From Ruminococcaceae bacterium UBA6845 (lineage in GTDB: Bacteria > Bacillota > Clostridia > Oscillospirales > Acutalibacteraceae), in NCBI GenBank assembly GCA_002449395.1, contig DKDP01000018.1:1-16163 (forward strand): a DNA stretch of 16,163 nt, in the 5' to 3' direction. Position numbers and translations under genes: made by a program. Positions 5,641 to 13,800 of the stretch are shown here, piece by piece. How positions within the stretch are numbered: the stretch's first letter is position 1; each line of letters starts with the position of its first letter. The notes beneath the pieces were generated by a model. That model did not search any database. It was not told the DNA's origin and saw only the letters and a list, made by a program, of their open reading frames with translations.

Positions 5641-6816
5641 TTGAGCAATAATCTTGACTATCTCAACAGAGTTTATCTGAAAATTGACCTTGATAAAATC
5701 TGTAATAACATAAAGGAAGTTATGAACAAGGTCGGCAGGGACACCAAGGTAATGGCTGTTGTAAAAGCCGACGCATACGGTCACGGTGCGATTGAGGTTA
5801 CAAAGGCGCTCAGCGAAATCGGCACCTACGGCTTTGCTGTCGCAACCGTCGGCGAGGCTCTTGCTCTTCGCCGTGCAGGTATAACGAAGCCGATCCTTAT
5901 CCTCGACTTTGTTTTCCCGAATCAGTTTGAAACAATAATACGCAACGATATTATGCTCACAATTTTCCGTTACGAAATCGCAAAGGAGCTCAACGAAGCC
6001 GCCGAACAGATGGGTACGACGGCTCACATTCATATTAAGGTTGACACGGGAATGGGCAGAATCGGATTTATCCCGGATGATGAGAGCATTGACGAAATCC
6101 GCAGAATTTCCCAGCTTCCGAATGTTGAAATTGACGGCATTTTCACTCATTTTGCCTGTGCGGACGAGGCTGACAAAACTTCGATGAACAACCAGTTCAA
6201 AAAATTTGAGGACTTTGTAAAAAGGCTTGAAGAAATCGGTATCAATATACCGATCAAGCACGTATGCAACAGTGCGGCAATAATCGACACAAATAACGAT
6301 TTTCTTAATATGGTCAGGAGCGGAATCATAACCTACGGTCTGTATCCGTCCCAATTTGTTCACAAGGAAAATCTCCATATTGAGCCTGCAATGGAGCTTC
6401 ACAGCCTTGTTATCAATGTCAAAACAATACACAAGGGTGACACCGTAAGCTACGGTTCAACCTACGTTGCAACCAAACCAACCGTTATCGCAACAATTCC
6501 CGTGGGCTATGCCGACGGATATCCTCGCCTGCTTTCAAACAAAGGCAGTGTTCTGATTCACGGCAGACGTGCAAAAATCGTCGGAATGATCTGTATGGAT
6601 CAGTTTATGGTTGATGTTACCGATATTCCCGGGGTTTCAATCGGCGATGCTGTAACGCTTATCGGCAAAGACGGCGATGAAGAAATTACCTGTGAGGAAA
6701 TAGGCGATCTTTCGGGTCGTTTCAACTATGAATTTCTTTGCTGTATTACCCGACGTGTTCCGAGGGTTTACACAAGAGGCGGCAGAACCGTCAAAATCGT
6801 TGATTATTTAGAGTGA
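5641..6816 (+). CDS. alr: Alanine racemase
   Basis: A 391-residue pyridoxal-phosphate enzyme that interconverts L- and D-alanine, supplying D-alanine for peptidoglycan. The catalytic lysine is Lys42 in AVVKADAYGHG, and the opposing catalytic tyrosine is Tyr271 in VSYGSTY. The family segments VDTGMGR (134-140), CNSAA (209-213), IPVGYADGYPR (286-296) and ICMDQFMVDVT are all present, and the C-terminal domain ends with the usual Arg-rich RRVPRVY. Length matches the family. The start is TTG at 5641, preceded by AGAGGTG with 5-base spacing. No upstream ATG is available because the cyclophilin stop is only 11 bases away. The next gene begins 4 bases after the stop, so translation is probably coupled. 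Confidence 0.97.
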   Translation: MSNNLDYLNRVYLKIDLDKICNNIKEVMNKVGRDTKVMAVVKADAYGHGAIEVTKALSEIGTYGFAVATVGEALALRRAGITKPILILDFVFPNQFETIIRNDIMLTIFRYEIAKELNEAAEQMGTTAHIHIKVDTGMGRIGFIPDDESIDEIRRISQLPNVEIDGIFTHFACADEADKTSMNNQFKKFEDFVKRLEEIGINIPIKHVCNSAAIIDTNNDFLNMVRSGIITYGLYPSQFVHKENLHIEPAMELHSLVINVKTIHKGDTVSYGSTYVATKPTVIATIPVGYADGYPRLLSNKGSVLIHGRRAKIVGMICMDQFMVDVTDIPGVSIGDAVTLIGKDGDEEITCEEIGDLSGRFNYEFLCCITRRVPRVYTRGGRTVKIVDYLE

Positions 6817-6820
6817 TTTT

Positions 6821-7303
6821 ATGGCAGAAGTTAAAACAAATGTTATGCGCTTGCTTGACAAGAAAAAAATAAACTACACGCCGCATTTTTATCCTCACGG
6901 CGACGACATCCCGACCGACGGAATAACGATTGCCGAGTTTCTCGGCAAGGATCCCGCAACGGTATACAAAACGCTCGTTACACGTTCCGCATCAAAGAAT
7001 TACTATGTTTTCGTAGTGCCTGTTGCCGAACATCTTGACCTTAAAAAAGCGGCAAAATCAGTCGGCGAAAAGTCGATTGAAATGATAAAGCAAAGTGAGC
7101 TTCTTCCCCTCACCGGCTATATTCACGGTGGCTGCAGTCCGATCGGAATGAAGAAGAGCTTTAAAACCACCTTTCACGAGGACATACTTTCCCTCGAAAC
7201 GGTTACGCTCAGCGCCGGACGTGTCGGCAGTCAGGTTGAGCTTGCACCGAATGACATAATCAACTTTGTCCGCGGCAAAACAGCGGATATAATCGTTAAA
7301 TAG
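6821..7303 (+). CDS. ybaK: YbaK/EbsC-family aminoacyl-tRNA deacylase (Cys-tRNA(Pro) type)
   Basis: A 160-residue single-domain protein of the YbaK/ProX editing family, which hydrolyses mischarged tRNA such as Cys-tRNA(Pro). The key lysine lies in ATVYKTLV (Lys50), the loop GGCSPIGMKK spans 103-112, and AGRVGSQVEL (132-141) follows. These are the hallmark segments of the group, and the length is normal. Substrate choice between the YbaK and ProX subtypes cannot be proven from the sequence, but the GGCSPIG loop is typical of YbaK. It is the last gene of the operon, starting 4 bases after alr. The Shine-Dalgarno (GAGTGA, inside the end of alr) is weak, consistent with coupling to alr translation. 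Confidence 0.93.
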   Translation: MAEVKTNVMRLLDKKKINYTPHFYPHGDDIPTDGITIAEFLGKDPATVYKTLVTRSASKNYYVFVVPVAEHLDLKKAAKSVGEKSIEMIKQSELLPLTGYIHGGCSPIGMKKSFKTTFHEDILSLETVTLSAGRVGSQVELAPNDIINFVRGKTADIIVK

Positions 7304-7307
7304 TAAA

Positions 7308-7345
7308 AAGCAGTAAAGTTCGTTTTGAACCTTACTGCTTAATTT
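7308..7345. terminator. Bidirectional terminator between the ybaK and pseudokinase genes
   Basis: Stem of 9 + 4 bp (AAGCAGTAA with TTACTGCTT, then GTTC with GAAC after one mismatch) and a 5-base loop, 7308-7340. T-rich tracts follow on both strands. It lies between two convergent stop codons (7303 and 7353), so it can serve both genes. Confidence 0.9.
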
Positions 7346-7352
7346 TTATTGC

Positions 7353-9095
7353 TTATCTTAAATTCATAAGTCTGTCAAGCGGAGATTCGGGAGTATTGTC
7401 ATCCTCGCTTGTCTCCTCCTCGGAGGTCGGCTCTTCGGTTGTCTGCTCCTCTGTTACGGGTTCACCCCAAACAAAGAGAAATACGGTTGTGCCCTTTTCA
7501 TATGAAGCGCCCTCTTCAAGTGATGCTCCCTGAACAGTGCCCTCCTGCTCTCCGTCGGTATTGAGCTTAACAGACTTCTCAACAGTGAATCCTATCTTCG
7601 TAAGCATATCTCGTGCTTCCTCATATTTCATTCCGACAATTCCGGATGTCGGGAAAACAATGCTCTGCTTGCCCTTGCTGACAACCAGCTTGATAGTCGT
7701 GCCGACAGAAACCTTTTCGTTAACATCAATACTCTGCTCGATAACGTAGCCCTCTTCGACTGTTGAGTCATAGACCTCACTCTTCTCGAACTTGAAGTTC
7801 TTGCTGTTATAGCTGTCATCAATAATTTCATCATACGGTTTTCCGACAAAGTTCGGAACCTCGACAAGATCGGACGCCGCCGTTGTTGTTGGTTTACTGT
7901 CAATATTGACAACACCCGTCTGCCAAAGGACAACAAATGCAATTGCAAGGACAATCACAACCGCCGCAATTACAATTACAACGGACGAACGGGTGTGGCG
8001 CTTTTTCGCAGCTTCACGCTTGTTGTAAGTGTAATCTTCCTCGTCCTCTTCGTCTACAATTCTCTGCGCAACGGGCTTTTTGACGTTAACGGGAACAACA
8101 GGTTCAAAGTCCATACCCGAACCTGCCGCAGCGCTCGGAGAAGCCGAAAGCTCCGCTCTGAGCTCCTCAACGGTTCTTGTTCTGTCCTCAGGAAGAATCT
8201 GAAGAGCATTGACAAGTCCGTTTATAACATATGCAGGAAGCTGCTCGGCAAATTTGCCGGGAACCATCAGTCTGTCGTTTGTAACACGCTCCGTAGCGTC
8301 AATCGGATCCGTACCGATAAGGGTTCTGTAAAGAACGGCGCCAAAGCCGTAGATATCAGTCCAGGTGCCCTGTCTGCCGTCAAATCCGTACTGTTCAAAG
8401 GCGGCATAGCCGTTAAAGAGCTGACATTTAAGCTCGCTCCTTGCGGATCTTACCTGGCTGATGCTGAATCCCGTAATTCTGATCTTTCCGTCAGGCGCAA
8501 CAACAAGCGTTGACGGAGAAATTCCTCTGTGAATTATACCCGAAGCGTGAAGTGTTCCGAGAGTTGAAAGGACGGGCATAAGCAATGGTCTTGCCTTTTC
8601 CCAGGAAATATATCCGACATTGTTTCTGAGAAGATATTCTCTGAGTGTAATACCGTCAATATTCTCGGTAATGGCGTAGCACGTGCCGTTGCCCTCAAGA
8701 GCGTCCTTAACCTTGATAAGAGCAGAAAGACCGCTGAGACGCATCAGCTTTCTCCACATCTCGATAAAGCTCTGCAAGCACTCGTTATATATGTTTTCGC
8801 TGCCCGGCAGAGCGCTGACCTCAAGCGTTTTTGAATCACGCTGAGCAATGCCCTCGGGGAAATATTCACGGATATTGACAGACTCTCTTGTCGAAAGATC
8901 AAGACCCATATAGGTGGCACCGTCACCGTTATACTCAAGCAGCTTTCCGACAAGATATCTGTTGCCGAGAACCGTCCTTATCGGCAGATATGGCTCGATC
9001 TGCTTTGAATCCGCATGAAAACCGCAGTAAGGACACTGCTTTTCAGTTCCGATATCCTTCATACAGCTCATACACAAATTATCTGAATTGATCAT
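7353..9095 (-). CDS. Membrane PASTA pseudokinase with an N-terminal zinc ribbon
   Basis: A 580-residue protein. Order: zinc ribbon (CMSC at 8-11, CPYC at 21-24); a Ser/Thr kinase-like fold (about 45-315); an acidic/basic linker; one membrane span (about 371-391); two PASTA repeats outside the cell (about 410-475 and 479-545); and a Glu/Thr-rich tail. It resembles the clostridial kinase group with VAIKEYFP, but the catalytic residues are changed. The nucleotide-binding Lys is Arg76 (VNIREYFP), the alpha-C Glu position is Met113, HRD is HRG (189-191), and DFG is GFS (209-211); the Gly-rich loop is also degraded. Structural landmarks remain, such as TDIYGFG (246-252). PASTA domains usually bind peptidoglycan muropeptides, so it may sense the wall and signal by binding partners, not by phosphorylation; this is inference. 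AGAAGG lies 6 bases before the ATG. Confidence 0.88.
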   Translation of the reverse strand: MINSDNLCMSCMKDIGTEKQCPYCGFHADSKQIEPYLPIRTVLGNRYLVGKLLEYNGDGATYMGLDLSTRESVNIREYFPEGIAQRDSKTLEVSALPGSENIYNECLQSFIEMWRKLMRLSGLSALIKVKDALEGNGTCYAITENIDGITLREYLLRNNVGYISWEKARPLLMPVLSTLGTLHASGIIHRGISPSTLVVAPDGKIRITGFSISQVRSARSELKCQLFNGYAAFEQYGFDGRQGTWTDIYGFGAVLYRTLIGTDPIDATERVTNDRLMVPGKFAEQLPAYVINGLVNALQILPEDRTRTVEELRAELSASPSAAAGSGMDFEPVVPVNVKKPVAQRIVDEEDEEDYTYNKREAAKKRHTRSSVVIVIAAVVIVLAIAFVVLWQTGVVNIDSKPTTTAASDLVEVPNFVGKPYDEIIDDSYNSKNFKFEKSEVYDSTVEEGYVIEQSIDVNEKVSVGTTIKLVVSKGKQSIVFPTSGIVGMKYEEARDMLTKIGFTVEKSVKLNTDGEQEGTVQGASLEEGASYEKGTTVFLFVWGEPVTEEQTTEEPTSEEETSEDDNTPESPLDRLMNLR

Positions 9096-9133
9096 CTTAT
9101 ACCTTCTTCCGAAAACTCAGATTTCTTTAGGTT

Positions 9134-9162
9134 ATGATAACATTTACAGGGATTTTTGTCAA
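9134..9162 (-). promoter_or_regulatory. Promoter of the pseudokinase gene
   Basis: On the minus strand TTGACA (9157-9162), a 17-base spacer and TATCAT (9134-9139), 38 bases before the start codon. Confidence 0.75.
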
Positions 9163-9199
9163 GTTAAGACAGTTTACAATAGGTTACAATAAAATTGCT

Positions 9200-9619
9200 T
9201 TATGACGGAAGGAGTGCATCAAGCTCCGTTTCGGAAATACTCCTGCCGTCTGCATCGTAGAATCCGTCGGGGTCAACGGTTGCAATTAATTTTCCGTTTT
9301 TATCATAATATTTCTGCACCGTGTCATTTCCGTTCTCATCAAAATCCGATGAAATATAGTAGTAGCTGAGCTTTCCGTCCTTGTAATAATCAAGTCTGAC
9401 TCCCCTGCCGCTTTCGTCGTAATAACCGATCTGGTAGTCGTTATTGCCCGAGACAATCTTTTGAGCCGTATATTTCTTTCCGTCAATAACGGTCGTATAC
9501 GGCTTCGGATTTGTAACCTCGGTGGCAGTTCCCTCATTCGGTGTTTCATCGGAAGCCGCCGAGCAGGAACAAAGCATAATAATACATATAATCGGAATAA
9601 TAAAAAATATCTTTTTCAA
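9200..9619 (-). CDS. Small lipoprotein of unknown function with Tyr-Asp-Gly repeats
   Basis: A 139-residue predicted lipoprotein. After a Lys-Lys start and a long hydrophobic signal comes the lipobox LCSC at about residues 16-19, then an acidic Ser/Thr-rich linker. From about residue 55 the chain repeats a loose unit of the form Y-(Y/F)-(D/K)-x-(S/N/D)-G: YYDESGRG, YYKDGKLS, DFDENGND, YYDKNGKL, FYDADGRS. This recalls MORN- or YD-type beta-hairpin repeats, but I cannot assign a family. The TTG at 9619 is chosen because GGGAGG lies 7 bases before it and the protein then starts (M)KKIFF like other lipoproteins; a TTG at 9625 is only one base from the ribosome site. It lies upstream of the pseudokinase on the same strand, but that gene has its own promoter. 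Confidence 0.75.
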   Translation of the reverse strand: MKKIFFIIPIICIIMLCSCSAASDETPNEGTATEVTNPKPYTTVIDGKKYTAQKIVSGNNDYQIGYYDESGRGVRLDYYKDGKLSYYYISSDFDENGNDTVQKYYDKNGKLIATVDPDGFYDADGRSISETELDALLPS

Positions 9620-9666
9620 GTACAAACCTCCCTATATCGTATATGTTCGATTTTATTACAAACAGT

Positions 9667-9695
9667 ATATTACAGCATAGAAATAATTTTGTCAA
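9667..9695 (-). promoter_or_regulatory. Likely promoter of the small lipoprotein gene
   Basis: On the minus strand TTGACA (9690-9695), a 17-base spacer and TAATAT (9667-9672). The -35 is perfect and the -10 is fair. It is back to back with the perR promoter. Confidence 0.5.
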
Positions 9696-9713
9696 AAAAT
9701 TTTTAAATAACTA

Positions 9714-9741
9714 TTGACATTTAAAAAATATCGGTTATAAT
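9714..9741 (+). promoter_or_regulatory. Promoter of the perR-rubrerythrin operon
   Basis: TTGACA (9714-9719), a 16-base spacer and TATAAT (9736-9741), both perfect hexamers. The -10 overlaps a palindrome at 9739-9763. Confidence 0.85.
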
Positions 9742-9763
9742 AACAGTAACAATTACTATTATT
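9739..9763. promoter_or_regulatory. Candidate PerR operator overlapping the -10 box
   Basis: A 25-bp palindrome with half-sites AATAACAGTAAC and ATTACTATTATT around a central A; 10 of 12 base pairs are symmetric. The AT-rich, odd-centred inverted repeat is what Fur/PerR-family dimers bind. Its place between the -10 and the perR start suggests autorepression. Confidence 0.6.
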
Positions 9764-9777
9764 GATCAGGAGGAAAT

Positions 9778-10164
9778 ATGGCAACAGTAAAGCATTCAAA
9801 GCAAAGAGAAGCTATTCTGGCGGAGCTTCGTTCAAGGAAGGATCATCCCACAGCCGAGGATCTTTACCTTACTCTCAAGGCGGAGATGCCGAATCTCAGC
9901 CTCGGTACGGTATACAGAAACCTCAATATGCTCGCTTCCGACGGAGTAATCCTCAAAATCAGCTTTGAGGGCGCCGACCGTTACGACGGAAACAAGGAGC
10001 TTCACTATCATTTTCAGTGTCTTGAATGCGGATGTGTTACTGATGTCGATATGCCCCCGTTCAATGATATTAATTCAAAAGCGCAAGCATATGCCAAGGG
10101 TCGGATCGACACACACGAGCTTATTTTCAGCGGTGTCTGTGATAAATGTCTCAAGGCTGACTAA
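9778..10164 (+). CDS. perR: PerR-like peroxide-sensing Fur-family repressor
   Basis: A 128-residue Fur-family regulator. The winged helix includes LSLGTVYRNLNMLASDGVI (40-58). All five residues that align with the Bacillus subtilis PerR Fe/Mn sensing site are present: His23 (HPTAEDLY), Asp70 (RYDGN), His76 and His78 (HYH), and Asp89 (VTDVD). Structural zinc ligands are Cys81, Cys84, Cys121 and Cys124. In PerR, iron-catalysed oxidation of sensing-site histidines by peroxide releases the DNA, derepressing defence genes. The downstream rubrerythrin gene and the operator at the promoter fit this role. The start ATG is preceded by AGGAGG. It differs from the Zur-type regulator at 615-1007, which has the zinc-site Cys/His pattern instead. 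Confidence 0.88.
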   Translation: MATVKHSKQREAILAELRSRKDHPTAEDLYLTLKAEMPNLSLGTVYRNLNMLASDGVILKISFEGADRYDGNKELHYHFQCLECGCVTDVDMPPFNDINSKAQAYAKGRIDTHELIFSGVCDKCLKAD

Positions 10165-10187
10165 AATTTTTTTGGAGGTAATTAATT

Positions 10188-10733
10188 ATGGCAAAATGGG
10201 TATGTTCAGTATGCGGTTATGTTCACGAGGGCGACACTCCTCCGGAGAAGTGCCCGGTATGTAACGCTCCGGCATCAAAGTTCAACAAGCAGGACGAGGG
10301 TATGTCCTGGGCAGCAGAGCACGTTGTAGGCGTCGCACAGGGTGTTTCCGAGGATATTCTCGAGGATCTCAGAGCTAACTTCAACGGCGAGTGCTCAGAG
10401 GTTGGTATGTATCTTGCAATGGCAAGAGTTGCTCACAGAGAGGGCTATCCCGAGATCGGTCTTTACTGGGAAAAGGCAGCTTACGAAGAGGCAGAGCACG
10501 CCGCAAAGTTTGCTGAGCTTCTCGGCGAGGTTATCACCGATTCAACGAAGAAGAATCTCGAAATGAGAGTTGCCGCTGAAAACGGCGCAACCGCAGGTAA
10601 GTTTGACCTTGCAAAGAGAGCTAAGGAAGCTAACCTCGACGCTATCCACGACACAGTTCACGAAATGGCAAGAGACGAAGCTCGTCACGGCAGAGCTTTT
10701 GCAGGTCTTCTTAAGAGATATTTCGGCGAATAA
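10188..10733 (+). CDS. Reverse rubrerythrin (N-terminal rubredoxin domain), NADH-linked peroxide/oxygen reductase component
   Basis: A 181-residue protein with the rubredoxin domain first: Cys6-x2-Cys9-GY and Cys22-PVC25, binding one iron. The ferritin-like four-helix diiron domain follows (about 53-178). Likely iron ligands are Glu68, Glu101 and His104 (EEAEHA), Glu131, and Glu164 and His167 (DEARH). Classical rubrerythrins have the rubredoxin at the C-terminus; this reversed order is that of the Clostridium 'reverse rubrerythrins', which reduce H2O2 and O2 in strict anaerobes. GGAGG lies 9 bases before the ATG, 23 bases after perR, so the two genes are probably cotranscribed and peroxide-inducible. 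The codon use is more even and GC-rich than in neighbouring genes, as expected for a strongly expressed gene. Confidence 0.95.
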   Translation: MAKWVCSVCGYVHEGDTPPEKCPVCNAPASKFNKQDEGMSWAAEHVVGVAQGVSEDILEDLRANFNGECSEVGMYLAMARVAHREGYPEIGLYWEKAAYEEAEHAAKFAELLGEVITDSTKKNLEMRVAAENGATAGKFDLAKRAKEANLDAIHDTVHEMARDEARHGRAFAGLLKRYFGE

Positions 10734-10775
10734 TAATGTCACGAAAACTCCATAATACTTTTTAGAGTAAATATC

Positions 10776-10811
10776 CGCTCCCTGAAGAATAAATCTTCAG
10801 GGAGCGTTTTT
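10776..10811 (+). terminator. Intrinsic terminator of the perR-rubrerythrin operon
   Basis: A perfect 13-bp stem (10776-10788 with 10794-10806), 5-base loop, followed by TTTTT. On the opposite strand no T tract follows, so it acts mainly in the plus direction. Confidence 0.95.
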
Positions 10812-10825
10812 AATCCTATTAAACT

Positions 10826-13800
10826 TTAATACCAAATCCAACCAAAGAGAACATAAACAATCAGAATTTGAACAAAAGAAAGACTAACTTTTACCTTACA
10901 GGTATCCTTTACGACATTGCCGTATGAATCGGTAACGGTACAGGTAATCGTCGCCGTACCGGAGCCACGTTTTACGGCAGTCACTTTGCCGTTCTTATCA
11001 ACGGTTGCAACCTTTGCATTCGAGGTCGAATACTTGACAGTGTATTTTGCACCATTGTCAGCATCAATTTGCGGCTTAAGTGTCGCTGAACTTTTGTAAT
11101 TCAGGGAAATATCGTCTATTTTCACTCCGTGCACCCTATTGTCGGTCTTTTGACGCTTAAATTTCGCAATAAGAGTTGAATCTTCCGAAACCATAAACCT
11201 ATATATCGGCTCGGTTGAAACAAGATTTTCGCCGTTATACCATCCGACAAAAAGGCAGCCGTCTGCAGGCGTTGCAACAAGCTGAACAAACTCACCCTTA
11301 CGGAACTCTCCTCCGCCGCTGACTGTACCGTTTTTATCTACTGCAACAGCCGTTACTGTATAAGCCTTTGCAGTGTTATAATCAACAACCTCCGACACAG
11401 ATATTTCATTCTCATTATTATCAAAGATATGTGATTTAATATTTTCATCGGCCTTTTCTTCAAGAATGCCGGTGTATAATGCCCCATCCGACAGCGGCAT
11501 ACCGTAATAATTTTTGCTTATGAGCTTTTCACCGGTTGCTGCATCAATCTCTGCAAATGAGCAATTCAGCGTTCCGTTATCATAACCCGTATATTCAAAT
11601 CTAAACTCCTCATCCTCGGGTAAACAGAAGCATTTTTCACCGTTGTCATTTATATAAACGGTGACTCCGTTTTCAATATACCGAACCTCATTATCTACAA
11701 TTGAACCGCAGAGATTTCCGTTTGAGTCATAAACATTTACATTAACCGGGCAGTTTACCGTCGCTACTCTGTATTTTTCGCCGCCTGTAAGCATTTTTGA
11801 AAGAGCTGAATTTGCCTCACTGTAATCTCCGTTCAATGTTTTAAGCCACGCAAGAGTTGTTTCTGTATAGTGAGGGATAAACAACTGATCACCGTTTTTG
11901 ATTGCCGTAAGCAAGTAATTCGGATGAGAACCCAGCTTAGCAAGCACTCCGCCAAGTGACTCAGCAATTTCAGTTGCATCCGTTCTTGTCATACCGGAAT
12001 CCGCAAAAAACGCAATTAACGATTCCGTTATCAGGTTTTTCAAAATATTGTCGGTAATAGAAATATGTTTAAGGATATACTTCACCGAAAGCTGGTCATA
12101 AAGATAGTCCCAAAAATCTCGCTGCTGAAGAATTTCATCATACTTAATATTGCCCATCAGCTTGTAAACAGCCTTAGTAACTCCGTTTTGAAAATTAGCT
12201 GTGTAGTATTCCGGAGACTTAAATCCCTCGGCAATATATTTTATAAGATTGTCGAAAAATACGCCTTGAGAAATTGATTCGTTTTTTACAATTTTCGGAG
12301 ATATGCCGAGCTTTATTTCATAAAAAGAATAGTCTTCTTTGTATGATTTATCTTTGTTGCCCGTATATATCTCATCAAAATTATAACTGACCTTGCCGAG
12401 AAGGGAGCTGTATGCCTGAGGATTACAGGTTTCCTTTGACGGAAGATAGCAGTCCTTTCCGTACCTTATATAGTTCCACGCAGCAGGAGCAACTCTCGGC
12501 ACAGGATCAATTCTGTTTACAATATTAAAGATATTGTTATACGCCGCATTTTTCGCATTTTCATTTCTTGTGTTTCTCGGAGTTTCAAAGCAATAGGCAA
12601 AAACATCGTCAGCATTATAATTATAATCATTTAAATTATAACACATTTCCGTACCGTTCAGTATTTTGCCGTCTATATCTGCGGCAAGAAGATTGGCAGT
12701 TGCGGCGGCACGGGAATATCCTGTTATCCAGAATTTGAGATTATTATTGAGAGTAACGCTGTCCTGATTAATAAAATTAATGATATTGTCGCAGACCTGT
12801 TGCTTGGCAATGTCAAAGCCTGCGTGATTTGTGCCTGAGCCGACATTGAAATTACCGGCCCATTCGCCCTCATATCCGCCGCCACGGACGGCTACTGCAA
12901 TAATTGAAGTGTCACCGACATTTTTATTTGAAATCACGCAAGCGATCGAATTCATCGTCGGACTTTTTTGATATCCGTAATAATTTAACGCTTCGCCGTC
13001 ACCGCTTCCGAATCCTATGGCGTTAAGCATTGATTTTGCGGATTCCGGATTATTAAACGGTGCGCCGTCCTTTACCATCGCCGAGGTTGCAAAGCAGCAC
13101 GAAGCTAATGCGAGTTTGTGATTGTAGGTATAGGCAGACTGATTGAAATAATCATCGCTATACTCAAATTCACAAGTCATTGCCACCTCGGAATTAGTCA
13201 TTTCAAATGTTTTGGTTTCCGGACCCGTAGATTTCGGATTGAATTTAAAGGCCGGGACAACTCCGCCGTAAGTATTGTTGACGATATAGTTATATGACGC
13301 CCAACCGTCTTCTCCGACTCCGTTCGCATCAATTGAATCTGCGGGTGCACGCAGCCACCACCAAGAGTTATTTTCGGAATTTATGTAGCAGCCCTGACTC
13401 TGTGCATAGTCTGTTGCTTCAATCTTCTTAGCCGAGTCATATGTGTATGATGGATCGAAGCCGTATTCGCCGTTTAACACATCACCTACTGAAAGAAGAA
13501 AGATTTTATCATTTGTATCTACACCGTTATATTGCGGTGAAAAAGTGCTCATATTTTCAATATGTGACGTGCCGATTTGAGATTTTTCCGAATCTGTAAA
13601 AGCAGTTCTGTAAAAATCCTCATTCAACCACTGTCTTAACGAGCTGGTTGACCAATCAGATGCAAATTTTGCACATCCTTTACTGTTGTAATATGCGTTG
13701 TTATTGTAATATACAAGGTTCTGATACGCCTGTGAATCAACAGCTTTTGTGCACATAACGTATCCCTCCGACGGATCAAGCACACGCCATGTCAGAGGCT

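Noticed and set aside
5590..6432. A 280-codon open frame on the minus strand
   Set aside because: It is antisense to alr, which has a full set of family motifs. The frame has no recognisable domain and no matching ribosome site.
9172..9191. Two adjacent TTACAATA copies downstream of the small lipoprotein gene
   Set aside because: Short, AT-rich and without any hairpin or T tract; chance is a sufficient explanation.
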